Shown piece by piece: positions 42,577 through 51,231 of a stretch of 64,000 nt of DNA. Source of the stretch: VXOI01 sp965261945 (GTDB lineage: Bacteria > Chloroflexota > Dehalococcoidia > Lucifugimonadales > UBA3495); contig CBDHEF010000002.1 of NCBI GenBank assembly GCA_965261945.1, forward strand, positions 1,984,001 through 2,048,000, given 5' to 3'. How positions within the stretch are numbered: position 1 is the first letter of the stretch; each line of letters starts with the position of its first letter. The translations under genes and the position numbers were made by a program. The notes under the pieces were generated by a model. That model did not search any database. It worked only from the letters and a program-made list of their open reading frames with translations, and had not been told where the DNA came from.

Positions 42577-43527
42577 CTAGCTGAAGTGGGGCATGACCCG
42601 CTCGGCGAACAGGTCCATCTGGCGGTAGAGTCCGTCGGAGTCATCCGAAAGGAACCCCACGTTGACGTGCTCGACTCCGGCCTCGATTTTCGCCTCCATC
42701 TCGCGGGCGCAGTCGTCGGGGGTGCCGGCGACGCAGAGGGCACGGGCGATGTCCTCGGAGCTGCGCTCCGGCGTAACGTATCGCTCGCCCACGTTGCGCA
42801 CCGCCAGCCCCAGGGCCTCGTCGCCATTCAGAGAGATGGACGTGGGCTGGTTCAGGCCCCAGTGGAACCCGCCCAGCTCGCGCCCGGCTTCGGCGGCGAA
42901 CTGCTGCACCATCTCGTTGCTCCACTTGATGCGGCGGTTGGTGAAGAGGTACGGATACCAGCCGTCGCCGTGCAGCGCGGCGCGGCGCATCGCCGCTTCG
43001 CTCCGGCCCGACACCCAGATGGGCGGGTGCGGCCGCTGCGCCGGACGGGGCAGCAGGGTAACGTCGTTGAACTCGAAGAACCGGCCCTGGTGGGAAACGT
43101 GTTCCTCGGTCCACAGCCGTTTCATCACCTCCAGCATCTCGTCGGTGCGCCGCCCGCGGGTGCGGGTGGAGATGCCGAGGGCGTCGAACTCGACATGGGT
43201 GCCGCGCTGCCCACTGATGCCGATACCGAAGTCCAGCCTCCCGCCGGATACCTGGTCCACGCTGGCGACCAGCTTGGCCAGCATCACCGGGTGGTACAGC
43301 GGCACGATGACTATGCCGGTCATCACTCGCAGGTTCTGCGTCGCCCCGGCGGCCGCGGCCATGGCGGGCAGGTTCAACACCGTGGGGCGCGGCGGGTTGC
43401 CGTCCATGATGTGCTCGCCCATGGTGATGCGCCGGAAACCAAGCTCCTCGGCGCGCCGGGCGAAGGTGGGAACATCCCAGTAGTCCTCGACGCTCAGGCT
43501 GCACCCGAAAGTGACGCTGGCGCTCAT
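42577..43527 (-). CDS. LLM-class flavin/F420-dependent oxidoreductase (paralog 3)
   Basis: A 316-residue luciferase-like protein, shorter than the other two here and of another subgroup. The start at 43527 (MSASVTFGCSLSVEDYWDVP) is chosen because upstream residues are low complexity. Motifs are ARRAEELGFRRITMGEHIMD, LRVMTGIVIVPLYHPVMLAK, VDQVSGGRLDFGIGISGQR and RPHPPIWVSGRSEAAMRRAA. The pattern resembles F420-dependent members of the family. The substrate is unknown. It precedes the CocE hydrolase, so both might act on one compound. Confidence 0.87.
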   Translation of the reverse strand: MSASVTFGCSLSVEDYWDVPTFARRAEELGFRRITMGEHIMDGNPPRPTVLNLPAMAAAAGATQNLRVMTGIVIVPLYHPVMLAKLVASVDQVSGGRLDFGIGISGQRGTHVEFDALGISTRTRGRRTDEMLEVMKRLWTEEHVSHQGRFFEFNDVTLLPRPAQRPHPPIWVSGRSEAAMRRAALHGDGWYPYLFTNRRIKWSNEMVQQFAAEAGRELGGFHWGLNQPTSISLNGDEALGLAVRNVGERYVTPERSSEDIARALCVAGTPDDCAREMEAKIEAGVEHVNVGFLSDDSDGLYRQMDLFAERVMPHFS

Positions 43528-43595
43528 GCCGACTCTCCTATGCCGTCCTATGCCGGCGAATGACGCCCCAATTCTACCAGCCGCCCGCCGTTCCT

Positions 43596-43625
43596 GCTTG
43601 TAAGGCAAAGGCTTGTAAGGCAAAA
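43596..43625. repeat. 15-bp tandem doublet
   Basis: GCTTGTAAGGCAAAG at 43596-43610 and GCTTGTAAGGCAAAA at 43611-43625, 14 of 15 bases equal, in the gap upstream of the LLM gene. Confidence 0.9.
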
Positions 43626-43639
43626 GCCCGTGTGAGTAC

Positions 43640-43781
43640 AGGATGATTGCAAAGTCTATGCCGCACGGGAATTGTCTGAATCAGGATTATCAAGATTAAA
43701 GGATGCTCAGGATTGGGGAATATCCTGAAAATCTCAAAATCCGGCAAATCCTGATTCAGACAATTACTTTGCAATCGTCCT
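43640..43781. repeat. nested inverted-repeat element (TTGTCTGAATCAGGATT family)
   Basis: Inner perfect 19-bp inverted repeat: AATTGTCTGAATCAGGATT at 43670-43688 and its complement at 43747-43765. Outer 16-bp inverted repeat with one mismatch: AGGATGATTGCAAAGT at 43640-43655 and ACTTTGCAATCGTCCT at 43766-43781. Single ends with the GTCTGAATC core recur at 46221 and 50371. Together with the 15-bp doublet, this fills the 350-bp gap between the LLM and SDR genes. Confidence 0.75.
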
Positions 43782-43874
43782 GCGCTTGCGTATGCTAACC
43801 TTGCCATGGGTAGCCGCAGATGGATGCCGGGTGATGCAGTGATGAGTGTCGAGAGCGACGGTAAGGCAACTTCC

Positions 43875-44720
43875 ATGAAGGACAGGACTTGTCTGATTAC
43901 CGGCGCCAGCGACGGCATCGGCTACGTCGCCGCCCGCGAGCTGGCCCGCATGGGTGCGCGGGTGGTCATCGTGGGCCGCAACGCCATTAAGACCAACGAC
44001 GCCGTGGAGCGCATCATCGACGAGACCGGCAACGACGCCGTGCGTTGCCTGATGGCCGACCTGTCATCGCAGCGCGATGTGCGCCGCCTGGCCTCCGACG
44101 TGCAGAGACAGTTGCCGCGGCTGGACGTGCTGCTGAACAACGCCGGGGCCATCTTCCTGTCCACCCAACGCAGCGCCGACGGCATCGAAATGACCTTTGC
44201 CCTGAACCACCTGGGCTACTTTCTGCTGACCGGCCTGCTGCTGGACCGGCTCCAGGCGTCGGCCCCGGCCCGGATTATCAACGTGTCGTCCAGCTCCCAC
44301 GGCTCGCCGGGAAAGTTCCGGCTGGAAGACCTGCCCAAACCCGTTGGCAACCGGGGCTATCGCGCCTATGGACGCTCCAAGCTCTGCAACATCCTGTTCA
44401 CCTACGAGTTGGCGCGCCGGCTGGAAGATACGGGGGTGACCGTAAACGCTCTGCATCCCGGCCTGGTGCGCACCAACATCGCGCGGAACAACGGCCTCGT
44501 GGGCCGAGTGGTCAACGCCTTCATCGGCGCTCGCGGCGTGGACTCCGCGCGGGGGGCGGAGACGTTGGTGTACCTTGCCTCGTCGCCCGACGTGGAAGAT
44601 GTGACCGGCAGGTATTTCGTGGACTGCCGGGCTGTGCCATCGTCCGCCCTCAGTTATGATGCGGAGCTGGCCGCCGACCTGTGGGATATGAGCGCAAGGC
44701 TGACCGGACCCGGGCGATAG
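43875..44720 (+). CDS. SDR-family oxidoreductase (retinol dehydrogenase-like)
   Basis: A 281-residue short-chain dehydrogenase. The ATG at 43875 has TAAGG eight bases upstream; 43842 and 43806 are possible earlier starts. Cofactor motif LITGASDGIG is at residues 6-15, then LLNNAGAIF, INVSSSSHGSPG (Ser) and YRAYGRSKLCNILF (Tyr-x-x-x-Lys). The motif set matches the WWOX/retinol-dehydrogenase-like branch, which uses NADP(H). The substrate is unknown. Followed by cyanase 78 bp downstream on the same strand. Confidence 0.9.
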   Translation: MKDRTCLITGASDGIGYVAARELARMGARVVIVGRNAIKTNDAVERIIDETGNDAVRCLMADLSSQRDVRRLASDVQRQLPRLDVLLNNAGAIFLSTQRSADGIEMTFALNHLGYFLLTGLLLDRLQASAPARIINVSSSSHGSPGKFRLEDLPKPVGNRGYRAYGRSKLCNILFTYELARRLEDTGVTVNALHPGLVRTNIARNNGLVGRVVNAFIGARGVDSARGAETLVYLASSPDVEDVTGRYFVDCRAVPSSALSYDAELAADLWDMSARLTGPGR

Positions 44721-44798
44721 CGTTTGCCCGCAAAACCCTGCGCGGTGTGATATTCTCACCCGGACGCAGGAATTTCCCGCAGCGGAGACCGGAGGGGG

Positions 44799-45242
44799 AT
44801 GTTGGAAACGGGAGAAACGACACGGAAACTCCTGGCCGCCAAGAGGGCCAGTGGACTCAGCTTCGCCGAGTTGGGAGAGGCTATCGGGCGCGATGAGGTG
44901 TGGGTAGCGGCTCTGGTCTATCGCCAAGCCAGCGCAGAACGGGATGAAGCCGTCAAGCTGACCGCCACGCTGGGACTCGACTGCGATATTGCCGGGGAGC
45001 TCACAGAGCCTCCCCTGAAAGGTCTCGGTCCCGTTGTTCCCACGGACCCCCTTATTTACAGGTTCTACGAGATAATGCAGGTATATGGTATGCCGTTGAA
45101 GGAGATAATCCACGAAAAGTTCGGCGACGGCATAATGAGCGCCATAGACTTCACGCTGAATGTGGAAAAAGAAGATGACCCTTACGGCGACCGGGTAAAA
45201 GTCACTATGTCCGGGAAATTCCTGCCTTACAGGAGATGGTAA
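44799..45242 (+). CDS. cynS: cyanase (cyanate hydratase)
   Basis: A 147-residue enzyme that decomposes cyanate with bicarbonate to ammonia and CO2. Catalytic residues Arg88, Glu91 and Ser114 (YRFYEIMQVYG and GDGIMSAIDF) align with Arg96/Glu99/Ser122 of the E. coli enzyme. The N-terminal helix-turn-helix-like domain (LAAKRASGLSFAELGEAIGR) is complete. GGAGGGGG directly abuts the ATG at 44799; initiation at the following TTG (44802) would give normal spacing. No carbonic anhydrase or cynX transporter is adjacent. Confidence 0.93.
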   Translation: MLETGETTRKLLAAKRASGLSFAELGEAIGRDEVWVAALVYRQASAERDEAVKLTATLGLDCDIAGELTEPPLKGLGPVVPTDPLIYRFYEIMQVYGMPLKEIIHEKFGDGIMSAIDFTLNVEKEDDPYGDRVKVTMSGKFLPYRRW

Positions 45243-45319
45243 CGGTAACCGCCTTTTTTACAGTCAGCCGTGGCTGACTCTGGCGCTCAGTCCGCCCCAA
45301 AATCGCAGGAGATTTGCTA

Positions 45320-46213
45320 ATGAAGCAAGCGGTCGAGTTCTACAGCGAGGGATTCAAGCTCCAGGGAGACGTATACACGCCCGACGACCTGGCCCCCGGC
45401 GAACAGCGGGCCGCGGTGTTGCTGTGCCACGGCTACACCGGCGTCAAGGACCTGTACCTCCCCGACAATGCCCGGGTGCTGAACGAAGCGGGCTACGTGG
45501 CGATGGCCTTCGACTACAAGGGCTGGGGCCAGAGCGAGGGCGTCTCGCCGCTGCGGCTGGCGCCCCACAGCCGCGTCTCCGATGTGCAGGCCGCCATGAC
45601 CTTCCTCGGCGAGCAGCCCGAGGTTGACGAGGAACGCATCGGCATCTACGGCACCAGCTACGGCGGCGCCACCGTCTGCTGGACCGCCGCCGTCGACCAG
45701 AGGGCCAAGTGCGTGGTCAGCGTCGTCGGCATCGGCCACGGCGCCCGCTGGATGAGCCGCGTCCGCCGCATGGACGAGTGGTTCGACCTGCTCGACCGCT
45801 CCAAGGCCGACCGCATCCAGCGCGCCATGACCGGCAAATCCGATATGGTCGAGCGCGGCGAAATCCTGCTCCCCGACCGTCAGTCGGCCGCTCTGGCCGC
45901 GGCGCAGCGGGCCAACAACCCCAACGCCGTTATGACCATACCCGTCGAGTACGTCGACGATACCCTGGGGTTCAACCCGGAGTGGGTGGTGGGCCACATC
46001 TCGCCGCGCCCGGCGCTGTTCATCACCAGCGACCAGGACCGCCTGGTGCCGCCGGAGGAATCGGAGCAGCTATACGCCCACGCCGGCGAGCCGAAGAAGC
46101 TGGTGACGCTGAAGGGCGTCGGCCACTACGAGGTCTACGAGGAGCCGGCCTTCAGCCAAGTTATGAAGCACACCATGGACTGGTATCAGCAGCACTTGCC
46201 CGCCAGGCGTTAA
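45320..46213 (+). CDS. alpha/beta-hydrolase (dienelactone hydrolase/S9-like)
   Basis: A 297-residue alpha/beta hydrolase. The ATG at 45320 has AGGAG eight bases upstream. The nucleophile Ser113 lies in GIYGTSYGGATV after VLLCHGYTGVKDLYLP (oxyanion loop). The acid is in FITSDQDRLVPPEE and the His in KGVGHYEVYEEP. A helical cap (WMSRVRRMDEWFDLL) lies between. It hydrolyses an ester or lactone in the cytosol; substrate unknown. Same strand as cynS, 77 bp downstream. Convergent with the NHL gene. Confidence 0.88.
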   Translation: MKQAVEFYSEGFKLQGDVYTPDDLAPGEQRAAVLLCHGYTGVKDLYLPDNARVLNEAGYVAMAFDYKGWGQSEGVSPLRLAPHSRVSDVQAAMTFLGEQPEVDEERIGIYGTSYGGATVCWTAAVDQRAKCVVSVVGIGHGARWMSRVRRMDEWFDLLDRSKADRIQRAMTGKSDMVERGEILLPDRQSAALAAAQRANNPNAVMTIPVEYVDDTLGFNPEWVVGHISPRPALFITSDQDRLVPPEESEQLYAHAGEPKKLVTLKGVGHYEVYEEPAFSQVMKHTMDWYQQHLPARR

Positions 46214-46220
46214 ACTGGGA

Positions 46221-46234
46221 TTGTCTGAATCACC
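46221..46234. repeat. single end of the TTGTCTGAATC repeat at two convergent gene ends
   Basis: GATTGTCTGAATCA, inside CTGGG...CCCAG, lies over the stop codon of the NHL gene (minus) and 8 bp after the hydrolase stop (plus). It matches the ends of the 43640-43781 element and a site at 50371. Confidence 0.6.
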
Positions 46235-47264
46235 CAGCCCCAACCACACGCACCCGATGGTTGTTGCTGTCGGCGATGTATATGTTGCCGAGTGCGTCCA
46301 CATCGGCCCCGTGGGGGCGGTCCATGGCTGACTCATCGGCAGGGCCGCCGTCACCGTCGCCGCCCAAGCGTCCGCCGGCGACGGTGGTGACTATGCCAGT
46401 GTCGGCGTCGATGCGCCGGATGGCGTGATTTTCGGTATCCACCACCAGCAGGTTGCCGGCGTGGTCGCAGCGGATGGCCTTGGGGCCGCCCCAGGTGGCC
46501 TCCAGCGCCGGGCCGCCGTCGCCGGTGTAGCCGAACTCTCCCGTCCCGGCCAGCGTGTGCATCACGCCGTGGGCGTCCACCTTGCGGATGCCGTTGCCCT
46601 CGCGCTCTGCGATGTACGTGTTGCCCGCGCCGTCCATGCAGACGGCCCGAGCGCCTAGGATACTGGCTTCCAGCGCCAGGCGTCCGTCGCCGCCGCGCTC
46701 CTTCTCGCCGTTGCCTGCAAAGGTGGCGATGACGCCCGACGCCAAGTCCAGGCGGCGGATGCGCTGGTCCTGCACGTCGGCAATCAGCAGCCCGCCGCGC
46801 CCGTCGAGGAAGCAGTCGTTGGGTTCGCGGAGTTGTGCCCGCGTGGCCGGCCCGCCGTCGCCGCCATAGCCGGATTCGCCGGTCCCTGCAACGGCGCTGA
46901 TGATGCCGGTCACCGCTTCAATCTTGCGGATGACGAAATTGAGCCGGTCAACGACGTAAATATCTCCGTTAGTGTCCACCTGCAACGAATAGGGCTGGTT
47001 GAATGTAGCCGCAGTAGCCGGCCCGCCGTCGCCGGAGTACCCCTCGGCCCCGGTTCCGGCTATGGTCACGATTACCCCGGAGTCCCGGTATACACGCCGG
47101 ATACAGTGATTCATGGCCTCGGCGATATACAGATTGCCAGCCCCGTCGAACGCGCACATGAACGGCTCGCTCAGCAGCGCCACTGTCGCCAGTCCGCCGT
47201 CGCCCGAATACCCCCGCTCGCCAGTGCCAGCAACGGTGGTGATGATGCCGGGTTGGTAGGTCAT
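46230..47264 (-). CDS. NHL-repeat beta-propeller protein
   Basis: A 344-residue protein. The ATG at 47264 has AGGAG nine bases upstream. Six to seven repeats of the type TVAGTGERGYSGDGGLATVA and LYIAEAMNHCIRRV (xAGTG-x-GYSGDGGPAT followed by NLYIAD-x-x-NHRIR) form an NHL propeller. No signal peptide is visible. The function is usually ligand or protein binding; some relatives are enzymes. The last base of the stop lies in a repeat end. This is an intact relative of the broken NHL-type gene at 37239, from a different subfamily. Confidence 0.88.
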   Translation of the reverse strand: MTYQPGIITTVAGTGERGYSGDGGLATVALLSEPFMCAFDGAGNLYIAEAMNHCIRRVYRDSGVIVTIAGTGAEGYSGDGGPATAATFNQPYSLQVDTNGDIYVVDRLNFVIRKIEAVTGIISAVAGTGESGYGGDGGPATRAQLREPNDCFLDGRGGLLIADVQDQRIRRLDLASGVIATFAGNGEKERGGDGRLALEASILGARAVCMDGAGNTYIAEREGNGIRKVDAHGVMHTLAGTGEFGYTGDGGPALEATWGGPKAIRCDHAGNLLVVDTENHAIRRIDADTGIVTTVAGGRLGGDGDGGPADESAMDRPHGADVDALGNIYIADSNNHRVRVVGAG

Positions 47265-47335
47265 GGTGGTTGCTCCTCTTTTAGGGTCTGCGGACATTAT
47301 ATGTCAAAATATCGGGATCCCAGAGTTGAAAATTT

Positions 47336-47365
47336 ACAAGGCGGGAGAGGTCTCTCCCGCCTTGT
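47336..47365. terminator. 14-bp perfect hairpin in the gap before the secreted-protein gene
   Basis: ACAAGGCGGGAGAG and CTCTCCCGCCTTGT close on a 2-nt loop, in the 384-bp gap 47265-47648. A hydrophobic open frame on the plus strand after it (RAVNACTWAVVLAIALIVLL) has no ribosome site or family match, so nothing else is called there. Confidence 0.55.
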
Positions 47366-47648
47366 CCTTGCCCTGCCCCGTTCCTAGTCGGCCTCGGCTG
47401 AATTATCGCCGGCGCCGTGAACTGCGGATACGGGCAGTGAATGCTTGTACTTGGGCGGTCGTACTGGCCATAGCCCTAATCGTCCTGCTGGCCGTGTGCA
47501 CTACCGAGTCACCGCTGAGGGTCCCGTTTTTAGGCGCCAGCGCAAACAATTGTGTGATTGTATTCACAATATTGACAATAAGTATTTGTTACCGTAATAC
47601 TGTCCTCAAGTCCTCCGGGACTAATCTGACCGGACGAGGAGGCAGGCC

Positions 47649-48230
47649 ATGAAAACGAAACTCATCTTCTTGGTGGCAGTGGCGATTGTGGCCTCACTTC
47701 TCCTCTCGGGCATCGCGTTCGCCGGCGGCTTTGGGTCAGGGTCAGGAGAAACTCCGCCTGCCAGCTCGAACAGCGTCCGAATCACCGTAGGGGATGGGAC
47801 ACCCATGACGAACGTGGCCGAGGGCGACGTGCTCCACGATGGAGAAGAAAGGGGCGCCAGCGGTGATAGCGGCGACGGGGAAGACACCGGATGCAACGTG
47901 CCAGATGTCACAATCAGGGCGTCCGGGGACGTAAGGAAGGTTCGCGTCGGGCTGAAGGAAGGCACCTGCGACCTCATAGTCAAGGACATTACGATGAACG
48001 ACACCGTACTCACGCCGCCCGAGGGCGGAGGCCCTCCGAGCAGCGCATTCTCCACCGGCTTCAACACTCAGGCTGGTTGGGAGTGGTATGTCGAGTCCCT
48101 CGCAAAGGTGGTTGGCATCAATTCCATCGACGATTTGACCAAGACCTACGCCAAGTTCAATTTCAAGATGGCGAATTATATATTCCTCAGTGCGCTACCC
48201 ACATACGTTTCAGAAGCGACCAAGCAATAG
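47649..48230 (+). CDS. hypothetical secreted protein
   Basis: A 193-residue protein with a clear Sec signal peptide (MKTKLIFLVAVAIVASLLLS, cleavage after AFA) and a Gly/Ser/acidic linker (GEERGASGDSGDGEDTGC). A small Cys-containing domain (CNVPDVTIRASGDVRKVRVG) and a C-terminal helical part (WEWYVESLAKVVGINSIDDL) follow. The ATG at 47649 follows GAGGAGGCAGGCC. No family recognised. It appears to be a lone extracytoplasmic protein; convergent with a lipoprotein gene. Confidence 0.7.
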   Translation: MKTKLIFLVAVAIVASLLLSGIAFAGGFGSGSGETPPASSNSVRITVGDGTPMTNVAEGDVLHDGEERGASGDSGDGEDTGCNVPDVTIRASGDVRKVRVGLKEGTCDLIVKDITMNDTVLTPPEGGGPPSSAFSTGFNTQAGWEWYVESLAKVVGINSIDDLTKTYAKFNFKMANYIFLSALPTYVSEATKQ

Positions 48231-48237
48231 CAGCACT

Positions 48238-48966
48238 TTAGTCGAGGTCCACGCAGTCCAAGACCTCAGCTTCGTTGCCGCCTATCCACAGGCATAACTT
48301 CAGTCCTGGATGAGTAGCGACGGCAGGGGCAACTTGGGCGACTACAGTAAGAGTTCTATCCTGATATTCGTAGGTATCAGCAATCCACTGATTAGGGCTG
48401 GGATTCCAAGACCATCCCGGTTCGCTTGGCGGAAGTATCGTACCATAGAGCGAAGACCCGACGCTGAAGACTACGTTGGCCGCCCCACCATTCTGCCCGG
48501 GAATGATCAATCCATACCCCTCGTCAATTGTGGCGATGAAGGAAAATCGGCCAACCCCAGAGACTTGGGGTTTCTGAACCCAGTCAACCAGACTGAAAAC
48601 AGGCTCGTAATCCAGTTGGCAGTTCTCACATTCCTTTTCTTCCAGGCGTCCCGGTGTTGCGATGGGTGTTGGCGTGAGTGTCGGGCGTGGTGTAGAGGTA
48701 GGTGCCGGTTCTGGTTCGGGTGTGGAGGCAGCCGTGGGCGCGGAAGCAGGCGTTGCCGTGGGCATGACTGCCACGGTAGCAACTGGGTTAGTTGAATTTG
48801 TCGGAATGGGAGCAGACGCTGGAGTAGATGTCGCCATTGTTCCCGGCGAACAAGCAATCTGCTGGGCCGTTGCAAGCAAGAATATCGTCAGCCAACAAAT
48901 AGCCCGTAGATTGGCTGTGGAATGGACGCGAACAACCAGAGTTGTTAATTTCAATCCGTTCATCAT
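48238..48966 (-). CDS. hypothetical lipoprotein with Thr/Pro-rich linker
   Basis: A 242-residue lipoprotein. Signal peptide with lipobox QIAC (Cys39) is followed by about 60 residues rich in Ala, Pro, Ser and Thr (PEPEPAPTSTPRPTLTPTPI), the low-complexity linker common in Chloroflexota lipoproteins. The globular part has two Cys close together (KECENCQLDYEPVFSLV) and ends LCLWIGGNEAEVLDCVDLD. No known domain. It ends 7 bp from the convergent secreted-protein gene. Confidence 0.7.
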   Translation of the reverse strand: MMNGLKLTTLVVRVHSTANLRAICWLTIFLLATAQQIACSPGTMATSTPASAPIPTNSTNPVATVAVMPTATPASAPTAASTPEPEPAPTSTPRPTLTPTPIATPGRLEEKECENCQLDYEPVFSLVDWVQKPQVSGVGRFSFIATIDEGYGLIIPGQNGGAANVVFSVGSSLYGTILPPSEPGWSWNPSPNQWIADTYEYQDRTLTVVAQVAPAVATHPGLKLCLWIGGNEAEVLDCVDLD

Positions 48967-48976
48967 TTCTCAGGAG

Positions 48977-49420
48977 CTAACTCCCCCGAGTCAGCCGCCG
49001 CCAGCGGTTGCGCTGGTCGCGGGTTTCGGGGGTGAAGGTTGGCGGCGTCGTTTCGGCGCGGATGCGCTCCAGCTCCGGCAGCAACGACTTGACTATATCC
49101 AGGTAAGCCTCGATAACATCCATAGGCAGAGAGTTTTCGTAAGAGTTGACGTATAGAACTAGAGCGGGACCGAAGCGAATAATAATTTCGGGCTTGCCCC
49201 GCTCATCGGACACTTGCTGAACGACGTCCACCATCAGGCCGTGGCTATTATAGTTCCATCCCCGTTGTGTAGCGATTGCCTTCACGGATTCAGCCGCGGC
49301 TTCCCAGCCTTTTCTCGATGCCTTGCGCTTTTTTCTTCGCGTCAGGCACTCATCGGCTTGGCGTATACACAACCGGCTCCGTTCCGAGTGTTCGGCTGAT
49401 TCCGCGCCGTTTGATTCCAT
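48977..49420 (-). CDS. PaREP1/HEPN-like family protein
   Basis: A 147-residue protein. The ATG at 49420 (MESNGAESAEHSERSRLCIR) has AAGGGAA upstream; an earlier start would overlap the deacetylase gene. The core KASRKGWEAAAESVKAIATQ then RGWNYNSHGLMVDVVQQV and VNSYENSLPMDVIEAYLDIV resembles the PaREP1 group of helical, HEPN-like proteins. Their function is unknown. It may be cotranscribed with the upstream deacetylase gene and the lipoprotein gene. Confidence 0.6.
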   Translation of the reverse strand: MESNGAESAEHSERSRLCIRQADECLTRRKKRKASRKGWEAAAESVKAIATQRGWNYNSHGLMVDVVQQVSDERGKPEIIIRFGPALVLYVNSYENSLPMDVIEAYLDIVKSLLPELERIRAETTPPTFTPETRDQRNRWRRLTRGS

Positions 49421-49445
49421 ACTTACGGTTCCCTTGTGTTGCCTG

Positions 49446-50321
49446 CTACTGCGCGTTGCCAGTCTCACTATTGTACCAGTCCAGTATCTCGCTGCCGGTC
49501 ATGAAGACCACGCCCTCGAAGCGGCTGATGTACTCGAAGATGGCGTCGTAATACTTGATGCGGTGGGCCGCGCCGGTGATGTATGGGTGGGTGGAAATGC
49601 ACATCACTCGGGCGCTGTCGGCTCCCTCGCGGTACAGCGTGTCGAAGTGGTCCTTGGCCCGCTCGAACAGCTCCGGCGAGCGGTGGTTCTGAATCAGGTA
49701 GATGGGGATGTCGTTCAGCTCGACGGTGTATGGCAGGGCGACCATGCGGCCTGACTTGACGATCATCTCGTAGGGCTGGTCGTCGTTGCACCAGTCGGCG
49801 ATGTACTCTATGCCCTCCTCGGCCAGCACGTCGGGGGTGTCGAAGGTCTCGGCCAGGCCGGGGCCCATCCAGCCTCTGGGAGCCGTGCCGGTGGCCTCGG
49901 CGATGGTGTCGATGGCGCGGCGGATGACGGCCCGCTCGTCCGGCTCGCGGTTGATTACCCGCTGGATGAAGCCGTGGGCCAGCATCTCCCATCCCGACTT
50001 CATGCACTCCTCCACCAGCATGGGGTAGCTTAGGCAGACCGAAGCGTTGAGGCTGACCGTGGCCCGGATGCCGTACTTATCCAGCACCTGCTTGAACCGC
50101 CAGAACCCGACGCGCAGGCCGTAGTCGAACCAGCCGAAGTTGGGGATGTCGGGGATGGTCGTGACGCCCTGCGGCGTCGGCAGCACGGTGCGGGCCATCG
50201 GCTCGTTGATGTCCCACTCCTCCACGTTGATGACCGGCCAGATGGCGACGCGGGCGTTGTTCGGCAACTTCAGCGGCGGACGGTGGAAGATGGGCGAGAA
50301 CTCGGCGCGGGGATTGGCCAT
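49446..50321 (-). CDS. polysaccharide deacetylase-family protein (PuuE/allantoinase-like branch)
   Basis: A 291-residue NodB-fold protein. Motifs are RVAIWPVINVEEWDINEPMA near residues 24-43, KYGIRATVSLNASVCLSYPM, and GWEMLAHGFIQRVINREPDE. It has the His-containing SARVMCISTHPYITGAAHR late. The D-x-x motif of classical chitin deacetylases is replaced by N-V-E-E-W, as in the metal-independent PuuE-type enzymes that hydrolyse cyclic amides. Substrate is unknown. Confidence 0.85.
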   Translation of the reverse strand: MANPRAEFSPIFHRPPLKLPNNARVAIWPVINVEEWDINEPMARTVLPTPQGVTTIPDIPNFGWFDYGLRVGFWRFKQVLDKYGIRATVSLNASVCLSYPMLVEECMKSGWEMLAHGFIQRVINREPDERAVIRRAIDTIAEATGTAPRGWMGPGLAETFDTPDVLAEEGIEYIADWCNDDQPYEMIVKSGRMVALPYTVELNDIPIYLIQNHRSPELFERAKDHFDTLYREGADSARVMCISTHPYITGAAHRIKYYDAIFEYISRFEGVVFMTGSEILDWYNSETGNAQ

Positions 50322-50363
50322 GACTGCCTCCTGCGGCTGGACTGAAAGGTAAGTTGCCCTGGA

Positions 50364-51146
50364 TTATCGTCGATTGTCTGAATTCACTTCCCAGCGTATT
50401 CCGCGGCCGGGGACATCGTAGATTCGGAATCGCCAGTTCATTTCGGGGCTGAACAGGGGGTACACCATAATGTAGGACTCTTCGCGAAACTGGCCCTTGT
50501 CAGCGGGGTTGAGATCACCTGCCATGTGCAAAAACCGCCGCCATATCTGCCAGCCGGCTCCCGGGTCCTTCAAGAACAGAAACGAGGGCGGACCGGCGTC
50601 TCCCTCCTCCTGTTCCGCTATCGGACCCAGCGGCAACGGGCTGCCAACCCCGGACCGGGTATCAATGTCCCCTACTATCGTGCTCTCGCCCTGCGGCGGT
50701 CGGCCTGGGGATCTCTGGTCAACGGCATTCCAGCGGGCGCTGACGTTCCCGTCGCTTATCGGCTGAATAACCATTCTTACCGACTCCGGCCCCACCATTG
50801 GATAGGCGCCGCCCCTGATTTCCACCACGCGGAAATTCACACCGATATAGTCGTCAAAATTGACGTTTGTGCCTGTGACAGCATGGCGTATCTCCGCACA
50901 GGCGCAAAAGGTTGCGTCCGGATAGCTGTTTGTCCCGAAAATGTCTTCGGAGATTACGAGGCCCGCGACTGCCTCAATCCCCCTGCGAGCGCATTCCTCC
51001 ATGGGAAGCCCGCTGGGTTCATTCGACCATCTGACTATCGTTCCCCAAGTGTCTTTTTTACTGGCTGCCGGGTCGTGACCGCCAGGCAAGTCCTTTGATG
51101 GGCTCATGGGTACAACCGCCAAGAGTGGCTCTGCCAAGATAGGCAA
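50364..51146 (-). CDS. hypothetical protein
   Basis: An open frame of 260 residues with no recognised family. It begins weakly: a TTG at 51146 or an ATG at 51107, neither with a good ribosome site. The body contains TWGTIVRWSNEPSGLPMEEC, CACAEIRHAVTGTNVNFDDY and WRFRIYDVPGRGIRWEV, and looks like a soluble beta-rich protein. The last codons (VNSDNRR) and stop lie in a single end of the TTGTCTGAAT repeat at 50371, so the true C-terminus may have been altered. It is separated from the DUF3179 gene by 85 bp on the same strand. Confidence 0.5.
   Translation of the reverse strand: MPILAEPLLAVVPMSPSKDLPGGHDPAASKKDTWGTIVRWSNEPSGLPMEECARRGIEAVAGLVISEDIFGTNSYPDATFCACAEIRHAVTGTNVNFDDYIGVNFRVVEIRGGAYPMVGPESVRMVIQPISDGNVSARWNAVDQRSPGRPPQGESTIVGDIDTRSGVGSPLPLGPIAEQEEGDAGPPSFLFLKDPGAGWQIWRRFLHMAGDLNPADKGQFREESYIMVYPLFSPEMNWRFRIYDVPGRGIRWEVNSDNRR
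50371..50386. repeat. single end of the TTGTCTGAAT repeat
   Basis: GATTGTCTGAATTCAC lies at the 3' end of the hypothetical gene and matches 43670 and 46221 except for one extra T. Confidence 0.55.
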
Positions 51147-51231
51147 GCGGATATATCAATGGGAATGGGCAAGGAAGTCAAGGGCGATTCTACTTGGGCT
51201 GCCAGATAGTGTCCAGCCACGGAAGAGTCGT

